Positions 23,887 to 33,046 of a stretch of DNA of 64,000 nucleotides are shown here, in pieces. Under the pieces are notes generated by a model that worked only from the letters and a program-made list of their open reading frames with translations, did not search any database and had not been told where the DNA came from. Origin of the DNA: Candidatus Halobonum tyrrellensis G22 (GTDB taxonomy: Archaea > Halobacteriota > Halobacteria > Halobacteriales > Haloferacaceae); assembly GCF_000495475.1 (NCBI RefSeq), contig NZ_ASGZ01000021.1, positions 21,146 to 85,145 on the forward strand. Direction: 5' to 3'. The translations under genes were made by a program, and so were the position numbers. Position 1 is the stretch's first letter; each line of letters opens with the position of its first letter.

Positions 23887-24546
23887 ATGACACATAAGAA
23901 CCGGGCGACCAAGATTGAACTCCCGATTGGTGGCAAAATGCGGAAGAGGATTACCAATGTGGAGCCAATACTTGAAATAAACTTCGAACGTTATGTCGTT
24001 CACGACTCGACTGACAAAGAATGGCCAACCGTCGTTGAGGCTAACAAATCCAGTGGTGAAGTCTTGGGAATAGCAATCTTGTATTGGGGGCACCTCCAGG
24101 ACTCTCCAATCCACGAGGTCGACGCTATCCTGTCTTCTGATACCGAACAGTGGCGAACTATCGTCGCATATCAGGATAAGAACGTGGCGCGTAGATATGT
24201 TCAGACAGACCATGAGGAATATGGGATGCCCGAGTTTATTGACTCAACTGAAGCATCAGAAAACCGCATAGAAGCAACAATAGAATGTGGTCGAACCCCG
24301 GTCGTTTATACCGAAGAAAGACCCTATCATACTACAACTGCCTTCCAACGCGGCGATTCATTTGACTCACTGGCAGGACTCTTCGGAATCGGATGGTCCA
24401 CTGCACTCGCTGACCGCATTCATCAGGTACGTCAACTTGTTTCCCCCTCTGAGGAGACGTGGGAGTCGAAGAAAACCGACGCGTTTGAGAATAGACAGCG
24501 CATTTACAAATCGATTCTTGACAAGCAATCGGACAATGGGAAGTAA
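23887..24546 (+). CDS. Unknown protein, last gene of the element
   Basis: This 219-residue protein has a mixed alpha/beta composition without membrane segments, zinc sites or a nucleotide-binding loop. The N-terminal half is strand-rich (EPILEINFERYVVHD), the C-terminal half helical. Codon use is AT-richer than most of the element, suggesting a separate source. It lies 154 bases before attR. Function unknown. Confidence 0.7.
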   Translation: MTHKNRATKIELPIGGKMRKRITNVEPILEINFERYVVHDSTDKEWPTVVEANKSSGEVLGIAILYWGHLQDSPIHEVDAILSSDTEQWRTIVAYQDKNVARRYVQTDHEEYGMPEFIDSTEASENRIEATIECGRTPVVYTEERPYHTTTAFQRGDSFDSLAGLFGIGWSTALADRIHQVRQLVSPSEETWESKKTDAFENRQRIYKSILDKQSDNGK

Positions 24547-24700
24547 ATCGGAGATGGTTCTAAACTGTGATAGCTCGATACTGGCTGACACCTGGCTACA
24601 ACCCCGGTCATTGAGAAGACTTTCCTCATACGCACAAATACCGAAGGAGTACTTACCGGAGTATATTTCCTATTTATCACTAAATGTTGTTAGTTGGTCT

Positions 24701-24723
24701 ATGATGCGCACCATGTTCGGCGG
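24701..24723 (+). other. attR: right attachment repeat (original secY end)
   Basis: Exact second copy of the 23-bp repeat of attL. Here it is followed by GGC GAC TGA in chromosomal GC-rich codons and then by a hairpin, so this copy is most probably the native secY 3' end separated from its gene by the insertion. Confidence 0.85.
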
Positions 24724-24728
24724 CGACT

Positions 24729-24751
24729 GAGTCGGCACCGGACGCCGACTC
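24729..24751 (+). terminator. Hairpin of the original secY 3' end
   Basis: GAGTCGGC (24729-24736) pairs with GCCGACTC (24744-24751) around a 7-base loop, starting inside the TGA of the stranded secY end. It looks like the native transcription end signal of secY. No T-run follows directly, so a processing or mRNA-stability role is possible. Confidence 0.5.
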
Positions 24752-24851
24752 CGCTCGTCGCTCGATTCTCCCGCCCGTCCCCCGACCCCGAGCGACGCGT
24801 CCCTCCTCGGTCCCTCGGTTCGACCGCGTCGGTCTCCGCCGCGGACCGCGG

Positions 24852-26333
24852 CTACGCTCTCTCGCCGGTCGTCGTCGCCCGGCCGTCCTCGAAGGTCATC
24901 CCCCGGAGTTCGAAGCGGGCGCCGCCGTCGCGCGCGTCGGTCGCGCCGATACACCAGCCGTGGGTCTCGGCGATCTGCTCGCAGATGGCCAGCCCGAAGC
25001 CCGTCCCGTCGGGCTGGTGGGTGTGACCGATCTCGAACACCGCTTCGTGCTCCCCCTCGGGGATACCCGGGCCGTCGTCGGCCACGAACACCCCCGTGTC
25101 CCCGCCTTCGAGGCGGCCGACGCGGACGCGCACGTCGGGACCGCCGTGGCAGTGGGCGTTCGCGAACAGGTTCTCGAACAGCTGTCTGAGCTGGTGGCGG
25201 TCGGCGGTGACGACGGCGTGGTCGAGACTCGCGTCGACCGAGAGGCGCTCGCGGTCGCCGCCCGCGGTGACCCACGACGCCTCGACGACCTCCCGGAGGT
25301 CGACCGGGACGGGGTCGGTCAGCCGCCCGCCCTCCTTCGCGAGGTTCGTCAGGTACGAGAGGAGTTCGTTCACCCGGTCGAGCGCCCGCCGGCTCTCGTC
25401 GAGATACGAGAGGTCGCCCGTGTCGGCGGCGAGTTCGACGTTGCCCTCGGCGACGTTGAGCGGGTTCTTGAGGTCGTGCGATATCGACGTGATCAGGTGC
25501 CGCAGCTGCTCGTTCTGTTCGAGCAGCATCCGCTCTTGGTGGGCCGCGGTGTTGTCGCGGGTGACCTTCGCGTACCCGACGAGTTCCCCGTCGTGTCTGA
25601 GCGCCGTGATCGTCACGTCGGCCCAGAACTCCGAGCCGTCGGCGCGGACGCGCCACCCCTCGTCTTGCACCTGGTCGTGTTCGGCCGCGTCCCGGAGGTT
25701 CCGCTCGGGCACGCCCGCCTCGACGTCCTCCTCGCGGTAGAACACCGAGAAGTGCTCGCCGACGACCTCCTCGCGTTCGTACCCCTTGATGTTCTCCGCT
25801 CCCCGGTTCCACGTCCGGATGTACCCCTCCTCGTCGAGGAGGAAGATGGCGTAGTCCTCGACGCTGTCGACGAGGAGTTTGAACTGGGCTTCGGTCCGAC
25901 GCGCGGTGAGTTCGACCGCCGCTTCGGCCCGTTCGTGCGCCACCAGGTTGCGGATCCGGTTCGCGAGGAGGGCGTACTGGGTCGCGTCCGACGTCTCGCG
26001 GAGGTAGTCGGTCGCCCCAAGCCCGATCGCTTCGAGCGCCACCGCATCGTCCTCGTCCGCCCCCGAGACGAGGATGAACGGGAGGTCGGGCCAGCGGTCC
26101 CGGACGCGCCGGAGCAGGTCGAGCCCGTCGGTCCCCGCCGACCGGTGCCCGCTGACGACGCAGTCGACGTCCCCCTCTTCGAGTTCCGCGAGCGCGGCTG
26201 CGGCGTCCGCCACCGCGACGACGGAGACGCCGTCGGCCCGCTCTCGGAGGAACTCCCGCACCGACTCGGCGAACCCGTCCCCGCCGCCGACGTGTACCAC
26301 TCGAACGGCCGCCGTCGTGTTCCCCCCGTTCAT
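24852..26333 (-). CDS. PAS-containing sensor histidine kinase with pseudo-receiver
   Basis: Starting at ATG 26333 (just inside an AT-rich promoter) gives 493 residues: a receiver-like domain (about 1-120), a PAS domain (about 140-255), a HisKA domain with SHDLKNPLN (phosphorylated His) and a HATPase domain with NLFANA and DDGPGIP. The kinase half has its key residues. In the receiver, 'CVVSGHRSAGTDG' has Gly where the phosphorylated Asp is expected, and the usual Lys after GATDYL is not in place. It therefore probably senses or docks rather than accepts phosphate. No response regulator is adjacent. Confidence 0.88.
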   Translation of the reverse strand: MNGGNTTAAVRVVHVGGGDGFAESVREFLRERADGVSVVAVADAAAALAELEEGDVDCVVSGHRSAGTDGLDLLRRVRDRWPDLPFILVSGADEDDAVALEAIGLGATDYLRETSDATQYALLANRIRNLVAHERAEAAVELTARRTEAQFKLLVDSVEDYAIFLLDEEGYIRTWNRGAENIKGYEREEVVGEHFSVFYREEDVEAGVPERNLRDAAEHDQVQDEGWRVRADGSEFWADVTITALRHDGELVGYAKVTRDNTAAHQERMLLEQNEQLRHLITSISHDLKNPLNVAEGNVELAADTGDLSYLDESRRALDRVNELLSYLTNLAKEGGRLTDPVPVDLREVVEASWVTAGGDRERLSVDASLDHAVVTADRHQLRQLFENLFANAHCHGGPDVRVRVGRLEGGDTGVFVADDGPGIPEGEHEAVFEIGHTHQPDGTGFGLAICEQIAETHGWCIGATDARDGGARFELRGMTFEDGRATTTGERA

Positions 26334-26503
26334 TATTTCCCCATATGCCGCGTAGAAAGTACGAGCAGAGTATAAAAACCTACGCTCCACCCCCGTCCGA
26401 GCCGAGTCGGACGGCCAGGTTGTTACCGAATCGACACGCGGCGGTTCTCAGCCGTGAGAGGCGGTCGCATACGTTGATGTACCCCGAGGGCGGCGTTCGT
26501 GCC

Positions 26504-26689
26504 ATGAGCGCGATGGACGGCCGCGCGGAGCCGAGCGGGCTAGAGCAGTTCCCCGAGTTCGACCTGAGCTACCTCCTCGACGACGGGGAGTCGCCGGGCG
26601 CGGTGACGGTGTACGACCCCGACGCGCCGGACGCGCGGTGGGTCTCGGCCGACGTCAGCGGCGCCGTACCGCTCGAACAGCTCCGCTGA
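26504..26689 (+). CDS. Small haloarchaeal acidic protein
   Basis: This 61-residue protein contains 'SPGAVTVYDPDAPDARWVSAD', resembling a family of small haloarchaeal proteins (DUF7511-like; label uncertain). ATG 26504 is chosen because the longer frame upstream is basic, unlike haloarchaeal proteins. It is divergent from the histidine kinase. Function unknown. Confidence 0.65.
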   Translation: MSAMDGRAEPSGLEQFPEFDLSYLLDDGESPGAVTVYDPDAPDARWVSADVSGAVPLEQLR

Positions 26690-27124
26690 ACACGGGACGG
26701 CCGGCGCCGACCCCGAACTCGACCGCGACGTCGGGACCGTGGATGCGGTCGCGCTCGGCGATAGGTAGCGCGGTCGATGCCGTCCGCGGGGCGGTCGACC
26801 GACCCAGATCGACCGCCGTCGTCCGATTCTTTCCGGCCGTGTTCCCGGCTCGTTTTCGCTGGCTGACGTTAGGTGAACCCAGATTCACATAGCGGTTAAG
26901 TATCGAGCGCACGCAGTTGTCGACGGCGACGGGTACGCGGGGCCGCCTCTGACATGGTTTCCCCGGACCCGCCGTACCCACCGCCGCCCGATTCTGCCGT
27001 CCCCCGGAACCGGTAAGTCACCGGCGGGGGAAGCCGAACGTATGCGAACCAGAGACGACGCCCCGCGAGCGGGGTGGCTCCGAGCCGACGGCGGCGGCGC
27101 GTGTACCGCCCGGGAGGGCGCCCG
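26690..27124. other. Gene-free stretch before the hydrolase
   Basis: I see no coding frame with good composition. An AT-rich island at about 26885-26905 (cacatagcggttaag) is a candidate promoter; its target is not clear. Confidence 0.35.
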
Positions 27125-28060
27125 GTGACCGAGCGGAGGGCGAGCCGCGCCGCGGCGAGCGAACGCGGCGAGCGCGACCGGCCGCCGCGCGACTCGTACG
27201 CCACCCGTCGGGTCGCGTTCGACTCCGAGGGCGACGAGTGCGTCGGAACGCTGTACCTCCCCGCGGACGCCGACGACCCGCCGGTCGTCGTGATGGCGCA
27301 CGGTTACGCCGGCGAGTCGTCGTTCGGTCTCCCGCGGTTCGCCGAGACGTTCGCCGCGGCGGGGTACGCCGCGTTCCGCTTCGACTACCGCGGGTTCGGT
27401 CCCTCGGAGGGCGACCCGCTGGTCCTGCCGGGTCGACAGCTCGACGACTGGCGCGCCGCGCTCGCGCGACTCGACCTGATGGGTGCGGTCGGCGACGGAC
27501 GAGTGCTGTGGGGGACGGCGCTGTCGGGCGGCTACGCGGTGTCGCTCGCGGCCGAGCGGTCGGACGTCGACGGCGTGGTCGGGCAGATGCCGGTCGCCAA
27601 CGGGCGGTCGCTGCTCGCCAGTCACGGCCTGTTCGGGAAGCTCAAGGCGCTGTTCGCGGGCCTCCGCGACCGGGCTGGCGGGCTGGCCGACCGCCCGCAC
27701 CGCGTGAAGGTGTACGGCGACCCCGACGAGTTCGCGGTGTTGAACGCGCCCGGCGCGAAGGACGGCTTCCTCTCGTTGGTCCCCCGGGAGTCGACGTGGC
27801 GCAACGAGACGCGCGCGCGGACGCTGCTCGCGCTCCCGCGGTACACGCCGGCGGACGACGCCGCGAAGGTGACGTGCCCCGTGTTCCTCGTCGCCGGCAC
27901 CGACGACGACCTCGTCCCGTACAGTTCGGTGGAGACGCTCGCGGACCGACTCCCGGACGCGTCGCTGCTCCGACTCCCGATGGGCCACTTCGACGCCTAC
28001 ACGGTCCGGTTCGACGAGGTGGTCGCCCAGCAGGTCGCGTTCCTCGACGCGCGGCTGTGA
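27125..28060 (+). CDS. Alpha/beta hydrolase
   Basis: Starting at GTG 27125 gives 311 residues (GTG 27074 would add 17 basic residues). The fold is alpha/beta hydrolase: HGYAGES for the oxyanion region, the nucleophile Ser in the elbow ALSGG, the acid in AGTDDDLVP and the catalytic His in MGHFD. It resembles dienelactone hydrolase or acyl-esterase relatives; the substrate cannot be told. It stands alone. Confidence 0.85.
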   Translation: MTERRASRAAASERGERDRPPRDSYATRRVAFDSEGDECVGTLYLPADADDPPVVVMAHGYAGESSFGLPRFAETFAAAGYAAFRFDYRGFGPSEGDPLVLPGRQLDDWRAALARLDLMGAVGDGRVLWGTALSGGYAVSLAAERSDVDGVVGQMPVANGRSLLASHGLFGKLKALFAGLRDRAGGLADRPHRVKVYGDPDEFAVLNAPGAKDGFLSLVPRESTWRNETRARTLLALPRYTPADDAAKVTCPVFLVAGTDDDLVPYSSVETLADRLPDASLLRLPMGHFDAYTVRFDEVVAQQVAFLDARL

Positions 28061-28183
28061 GACGCGGCCGCGTCGGGTGACGCCTCGACTGGGCCGGGGT
28101 GGGCGGGGCCGGGCGGGACTTCCCCTCTCGCGCCGTCCGGCCGCACACAAAGCATTTAGTCGGGTCGTGGAAACCCACGCGGT

Positions 28184-29203
28184 GTGTCCCGCGAACAGTA
28201 CCTCGCGGGGGCGGCAGCCGCCGTCCTCGTCGTCGCCCTCCTCGCGGCGGTCGTCGTCCCCGGCGTCGTCGCGGTTCCCTCGGACGAACCGCTCCGCCCC
28301 GGTCCCGTTCGGGTCGCCGAGGACGTCGCCGTCGCTCCCGGCGACGTCGGCGGCGCGACCGCCGAACTCGAACTGCAGACGCGGGTGCGCCACGACGGCA
28401 ACCCCGCCCGGAACGTCTCGGTCCGGTTCCGCGCGTACGACGCGGAGTCGGGGCTGTTGAAGGCCGAGGAGACGGTCGACCTCGGGACGCTCGACGCCGA
28501 GGGGAGCGTCCCGGTCGACACCACCCTCCGGGTCGACCGCGAGGGCGGGTACGTCGTCGAGACGACGGTGTTCCGCGACGGCGAGGCGGTCGACAGCCGT
28601 CGCCGGCAGGTGGCGGGGATGGAGGCGCTCGTGCCGTCGTACGCCCAGACCGCGGTGCGGTTCACCGACAGCGAGGCCGTCCCGCCGCTGTCGGTGTCGG
28701 TCGACGCCGTCGACGAGGCGGCCAACCGCACCACGCTCCGGGTCGCCGCCTCGCTGACCAACGGCGGCGACGCGGTCAACGACGACCTCCGCGTCGAGTT
28801 CGTCGCCCGGCAGGCCGACTCCAACCTCGTCGCCGCGCGCGCGAGCGCCGACGTGGGGTCGATCCGACCCGGACGGACGGTCGACGCCGCGGCGACCCTG
28901 ACCGTCCCCTCCGAGTACAACTACTACGTCGACGCCGCCCTCTACAAGGACGGCGTCCTCGTCGGCACCGCCCGCTCGGTCGCCAACCTCGACCCGACAG
29001 AGCGCATCGCCGCCAACGAGACCACCCGCGAGGTGGAGTTCGAGGTGAGCGACTTCGAAGGCGGCGGCGCGGGCGGCGGGGGCGTCCCGACGGAGGCGGG
29101 CGCCGAGCGAACGACCGGCGCACAGACACCCGGATTCACCGCCGGCGTCGCCGCCGTCGCCCTCCTGGCGGCGGCGCTCGTCGCACGGAGGCGTTCACGA
29201 TGA
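28184..29203 (+). CDS. Secreted PGF-CTERM surface protein
   Basis: GTG 28184 opens a 339-residue protein with an N-terminal signal or anchor helix (YLAGAAAAVLVVALLAAVVV), two immunoglobulin-like strand-rich repeats (about 55-160 and 165-290), a Gly-rich linker and a C-terminal PGF motif followed by a transmembrane helix and RRR. This is the PGF-CTERM signal cut by archaeosortase A and replaced by a lipid anchor. The domain resembles haloarchaeal DUF7490. Its stop overlaps the next gene by 4 bases. Confidence 0.82.
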   Translation: MSREQYLAGAAAAVLVVALLAAVVVPGVVAVPSDEPLRPGPVRVAEDVAVAPGDVGGATAELELQTRVRHDGNPARNVSVRFRAYDAESGLLKAEETVDLGTLDAEGSVPVDTTLRVDREGGYVVETTVFRDGEAVDSRRRQVAGMEALVPSYAQTAVRFTDSEAVPPLSVSVDAVDEAANRTTLRVAASLTNGGDAVNDDLRVEFVARQADSNLVAARASADVGSIRPGRTVDAAATLTVPSEYNYYVDAALYKDGVLVGTARSVANLDPTERIAANETTREVEFEVSDFEGGGAGGGGVPTEAGAERTTGAQTPGFTAGVAAVALLAAALVARRRSR

Positions 29204-29538
29204 CCGACACAGACACAGACACCACCGACACGCACGCGTCGTCCGCGACGGAGCCCGCCCCGGCCGAACCGGTCGAGTCGACGGAGTCGACCGGCGACCG
29301 CGACGCCGACCGGGAGTCGACCGCCCGCAACCTCCGCCGGTACCTCAACTACGCGGTGCTCGCGGGGCTGGTCCTGCTCGGCGTGGTCGCCGCGCTCCAG
29401 TTCTACCTCGCGGCGGGGGCGACGATCAACCGCTGGGTCGCCGCCGAGTACCGCTCGCTGTTCCGCGCCGCGTTCAACCTCGCGGTGCTGTTGCTCGCGG
29501 CGCTCGGCGTCTCGGTCCAACTCCGGCGGCTGGTCTGA
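29200..29538 (+). CDS. Small membrane protein coupled to the PGF-CTERM gene
   Basis: The 112-residue product has a Thr/Asp/Glu-rich disordered N-terminus (about 1-45) and two transmembrane helices (about 50-70 and 86-106). Its ATG overlaps the stop of the upstream PGF-CTERM gene by 4 bases, so the two are co-expressed and may work together at the membrane. It resembles a haloarchaeal family of unknown function. Confidence 0.75.
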   Translation: MTDTDTDTTDTHASSATEPAPAEPVESTESTGDRDADRESTARNLRRYLNYAVLAGLVLLGVVAALQFYLAAGATINRWVAAEYRSLFRAAFNLAVLLLAALGVSVQLRRLV

Positions 29539-29599
29539 GCCGGCCGCCCGACGGCGTACCGCGGGAACGCCCCGCGCCGGGCGGGCCGGCGCCGCCCGC

Positions 29600-30265
29600 T
29601 CACCGCCGGGCGCCGTCCCCCTCCCCGGCGGGTTCGAACACGTACGAGTTGCGCATGTCGACGTCGTAAAACAGCGTCCCCGGCGGCGTCCGGAGCGCGA
29701 CGGTCGTGGCGTACAGGTCGCCGGCGGCGCCGCTGGTGTTGACGACGAGCGCGCCGACCGCGCCCGCGGCGACCGGCGCCGGCGCGAACGCCACGAGCGC
29801 GACTCCGACCGCGTCGAGGACGACCAGCGGCGCGAGCGCGACCGGGATCAGGTGCTCGCGCGGCTGGAACTGGCCGAACGCGGCGGCGTACACCCCCCCG
29901 ACGTTGGTCGCGACGCCGTACGACACCCGGTAGCCGAACGCGGTGGCGACGGCGCCGTGGACCGCCTCGTGGAGCGGGACGGCGAGGAGGAAGCCGACGA
30001 CGAACGCCACCGCGACGCCCCCGAGGTTCAACACCACGCCGTCGGGCGTGTCGGTCACCACGACCCACGCGAGCAGGTCCGCGCGCCGGAGCGCGAGCGC
30101 GAGCCACCCGAACCCGGCGAGCGAGACGACCGTCAGCGTCGCCGCGAGGAGGTTCACCCCGAGTGCGGGGTAGGCGAACCGCCACGGCGGTCCGTACCCC
30201 GCCGGCGGGTCGGGTGCGGCTCCGGGCTCCGTCTCGCCGGGTCGGTCCGCGGGTGGGTCGCTCAC
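29600..30265 (-). CDS. DUF3267-type zinc metalloprotease
   Basis: This 221-residue integral membrane protein carries LHEAVHG (HExxH zinc site, around residue 98) inside a hydrophobic segment, followed by 'GVATNVGGVYAAAF' and an NTSGAAGDL motif near residue 175 that may hold the third ligand. There are about four to five helices. The layout matches DUF3267 proteins, related to site-2 proteases. The substrate is unknown. It is monocistronic by spacing. Confidence 0.82.
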   Translation of the reverse strand: MSDPPADRPGETEPGAAPDPPAGYGPPWRFAYPALGVNLLAATLTVVSLAGFGWLALALRRADLLAWVVVTDTPDGVVLNLGGVAVAFVVGFLLAVPLHEAVHGAVATAFGYRVSYGVATNVGGVYAAAFGQFQPREHLIPVALAPLVVLDAVGVALVAFAPAPVAAGAVGALVVNTSGAAGDLYATTVALRTPPGTLFYDVDMRNSYVFEPAGEGDGARR

Positions 30266-30395
30266 GGTCCGCCACTCCCGCCTCGGGGAGCAAAAACGCG
30301 CCGGGCGCTCGCGGGGCGGTCGGTCCGGGCCGCGTCGGCCGGCCCCCGTTCGGACCCGACCCGTCCTGCGCCGTCGGTTCCGACGCCGACCCGTC

Positions 30396-31262
30396 TCAGA
30401 CCACCACGAGCCAGCCGAGGAACACCGCGAGGCCGCCGAGGGCGGTGCTGGCGACGGCGTGTGCGCGCATCCGGTCTAACACCGCGTGGGCGTCGGCGTC
30501 CTCGTGGTTCCCCTCGATCGACTCGTGGATCTCGGAGCCGATCTCACACTCGGGGAGGAAGTCCATCGCGACGTGGAGGAAGACGCCGGCGGCGAAGCCG
30601 AACACGACGCCCCGGACCGGATCGGAGGCGGGCAGCGGGAGGAACGACGCCGCGACGGCGGCGACGCCGACGCCCGCCGCGGGCAGGAGGACCGCCCGCC
30701 AGTCGCCGCCGTCGCCGACGAACCGGTTCGCGGCGGCGTAGCCCGCGGGACCCTTGTGCGAGACGATGGCAAGCCCGAGTAGCGGGCCGAGCGTCATGTT
30801 GCCGTAGATGACGCCGATGATCGCGCCCGCCGACACCGCGTGGGCCGTCAGTTCCGCGAGCGTCCGGTCGACCGGCAGGTCCATGTGTGCCAGTCGGTGG
30901 CCGAGGGTGTGGGTCGCGAACCCGACGAGCAGGCCGAGCGCGACGCCGAGCCCGCCGTACTGCATGTGCTGTCCGAGCGCCTGCGGGAGCAGGAACACCG
31001 CGGCGCTGGTCACCATCGCGCCGCTGGCGAGGCCGTACCCCCACACCAGCCGCCGGGCGTGCTCGCGGGAGGCGCGCGCGCCCAGCCACGCCGCCGCCCC
31101 CATCCCGACGAACGCGGTCCACGCGACGCCGAACAGCGTCGTCCGGCCGGTCCACAGCGCGAGCGCGCCCGCGACCACCATCGCCGCGACGCTCCCCGCG
31201 CCGAGGTAGGCCGCCCGCCTGCGGTTGTTAACCCCCGAAAATGCGTTAATAACCTCGCTCAC
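30396..31262 (-). CDS. ZIP-family metal transporter
   Basis: This 288-residue membrane protein has about eight helices. The pore motifs are HRLAHMDLP in the fourth helix region and 'HKGPAGYAAANRF' in the fifth, with a further 'HVAMDFLPECE' near the C-terminus, all typical of ZIP zinc or divalent metal importers. The ATG at 31262 is in an unusually AT-rich patch (gttattaacg repeats) that serves as promoter. The metal cannot be told. Confidence 0.85.
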   Translation of the reverse strand: MSEVINAFSGVNNRRRAAYLGAGSVAAMVVAGALALWTGRTTLFGVAWTAFVGMGAAAWLGARASREHARRLVWGYGLASGAMVTSAAVFLLPQALGQHMQYGGLGVALGLLVGFATHTLGHRLAHMDLPVDRTLAELTAHAVSAGAIIGVIYGNMTLGPLLGLAIVSHKGPAGYAAANRFVGDGGDWRAVLLPAAGVGVAAVAASFLPLPASDPVRGVVFGFAAGVFLHVAMDFLPECEIGSEIHESIEGNHEDADAHAVLDRMRAHAVASTALGGLAVFLGWLVVV

Positions 31263-31313
31263 GTTACTAACGAACGCTCCAATGTTAATAACGACTCCGG
31301 TTCGGGGGGTGGG

Positions 31314-32834
31314 TCAGGGGAACACCTCGACTGAGACCCAGCCGGTCGCGCCGCGGGGATAGGCGGACCGCTCCTCGCGGGGCTGGACGGTGCCGTCGGC
31401 CTCGACGGCGCGGGCGACGACTTCGTGGTTGGTCTCGCTGTCGTACTCGTGGCGCCACATCCGCCAGGCGTCGTCCGCCTCGCCGCCGATGTCGGCGGGG
31501 TCGGCGTCGGCGGCCACCGCGCCGGGGAGCGGCGCCGACAGGTCCGCCTCGGTCCACGTCTCGCCGCCGTCGGTCGACACCTCGACGGCGGAGACGCCGC
31601 GGGTGCCCGCGTAGGCGTGCCCGCCGACGACGACCGAGTCGCCGCTCGTGTCCGTGGCGTGGATCTTGGCAACGGTCGACACCGGGCCGGTGCCGTGCCA
31701 GCCCTGCTTTTCCCAGTAGCCCGTCGCCGGCTCCTCCAGGATCTCGATCTCCGTCAGCCACTTGACGTTGATCTCCCCCCAGTGGCCCGGGATCAGCGCC
31801 CGGACGGGGTAGCCGTGCCCGCGCGGCAGGTCGAGCCCGTTCATCCCGTACGCGAGGAAGCCGCCGTCGAGCGCTTCGAGCGGGAACTCCTCGTAGTAGC
31901 CGTCGTCCGCGCGGAGCATCACGCAACAGCCCTCCTCGGCGTCGACGCCCGCCTCCTCGACCAGATCCGTGATCGGGACCCCGGTCCAGAGCGCGTTGTC
32001 GGTCTTCCGGCCGTTGACCGGGTCGCCGACACAGCGCAGCGAGACGAACCGGTGGTGGGCGGGCCGGCCGGCGATGTCGGCGAAGTCGAACTCCGTCGGC
32101 TCCTCGACGGCGCCGGTGACCCGCAGCGACCACGACTCGCGGTTCACGCGCGGGTTCGCGGAGTTCTTGTCCACCTCGTAGAAACTGCTCGACACCAACC
32201 CCTCGACGCCGGGGACGGCCAGCGAGCGCTCCTCGGCGGTCGATAACAGCGCCTCCACCAGCGGGTCGTCGACCGTCGCGTCGGTGTCGGGACCCGCGCC
32301 GCCCGACCCCATCCCGTCGCGGACGCCGAGCACGCCCGCCAGCCCGAGCGTCCCCGCGGCGACGCCCGCCGAGCGGAGCAGGTTCCGCCGCGGTACGTCC
32401 AGCCCCTCGGTCATCTCCCGGCCGCCGAGACCGGCGACGAGTCCGCCGCAGACCCCACCGACCAGCGACGGCAGCGGCGCGACCGTGAGCGCGAACGCGG
32501 CGGCCGTCTGGACGACGCCGACGGCGAACACCGACTCGCCGCGCGTCCGCGCGAGCGACCGCGTCACCCGGAGGGTCCCGACCGCGAGCAGGGCGAACAG
32601 CGCGACGGTCAGGGCGCCGCCGCCCGCGAGCAACAGCGGCTGGCCCGCGTCGCCCAGCCCCTGTATCCCGGCCGCGAGCACGGCGTTCGGGAGGAGGTAC
32701 AGCACCGTCTGCGCGACGCCGACGGCGACCCACCGAGGGGTGAACCCGGTGACGAGGAACGCCCCCGCCACGACGGCGACCCCGGAGGCGAGGGCGACGA
32801 GCGCGCGACGTGGCGTCGGACGAGTCGTATCCAT
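31314..32834 (-). CDS. Membrane-anchored molybdopterin oxidoreductase (sulfite-oxidase type)
   Basis: ATG 32834 gives 506 residues. Residues 1-150 hold four transmembrane helices; a second hydrophobic stretch with 'RRNLLRSAGVAAGTLGLAG' follows near 160-180. The catalytic part (about 235-400) has 'SLRCVGDPVNG' with the molybdenum-binding Cys and 'GYPVRALIPGHWG'. A C-terminal immunoglobulin-like dimerisation domain follows (YAGTRGVSAVEVSTDGGETW). This is the sulfite oxidase/YedY superfamily; the substrate may be sulfite, another S-oxide or none of these. The enzyme domain is probably outside the cell. Confidence 0.88.
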   Translation of the reverse strand: MDTTRPTPRRALVALASGVAVVAGAFLVTGFTPRWVAVGVAQTVLYLLPNAVLAAGIQGLGDAGQPLLLAGGGALTVALFALLAVGTLRVTRSLARTRGESVFAVGVVQTAAAFALTVAPLPSLVGGVCGGLVAGLGGREMTEGLDVPRRNLLRSAGVAAGTLGLAGVLGVRDGMGSGGAGPDTDATVDDPLVEALLSTAEERSLAVPGVEGLVSSSFYEVDKNSANPRVNRESWSLRVTGAVEEPTEFDFADIAGRPAHHRFVSLRCVGDPVNGRKTDNALWTGVPITDLVEEAGVDAEEGCCVMLRADDGYYEEFPLEALDGGFLAYGMNGLDLPRGHGYPVRALIPGHWGEINVKWLTEIEILEEPATGYWEKQGWHGTGPVSTVAKIHATDTSGDSVVVGGHAYAGTRGVSAVEVSTDGGETWTEADLSAPLPGAVAADADPADIGGEADDAWRMWRHEYDSETNHEVVARAVEADGTVQPREERSAYPRGATGWVSVEVFP

Positions 32835-33046
32835 CGACAGCGGTTGGGGGCGAGGAGGCAAAGCCGTGGCCCGGGTTCGCACGCCCCGCACACACGCGAT
32901 CGGACCTCCGCAATCGGCTCTACGTCCGTACCCCGAGCTACGTCCGTGATTGGATCTATCCGCGACCGGGACCCGTGCCCCCGGTCGGCGCGGGCTGTCG
33001 AGTCGCGCGACCGAAGCCTCAAGACGGCCGGGCGGGACGGGACGGT

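Larger units (their letters stand above)
668..24723. mobile_element. Integrated plasmid-like element in secY (about 24 kb)
   Basis: The block is bounded by the 23-bp direct repeat and is clearly lower in G+C than the flanking chromosome. It carries integrase genes at 1533 and 20083, a replication operon (4864-9157), restriction and other nuclease genes, orphan antitoxins and many small unknown genes. No capsid, portal, terminase, VirB4, VirD4 or relaxase gene was recognised, so an integrative plasmid or non-conjugative island fits better than a provirus. The ends are inferred from the repeat; the exact crossover point inside it cannot be told from one sequence. Confidence 0.85.

Noticed and set aside
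24287..24730. Open frame that runs from inside the last element gene into the secY tail at attR and ends in MMRTMFGGD
   Set aside because: It overlaps the better-supported gene at 23887-24546 in another frame and has poor composition; it only joins element sequence with the repeat by chance.
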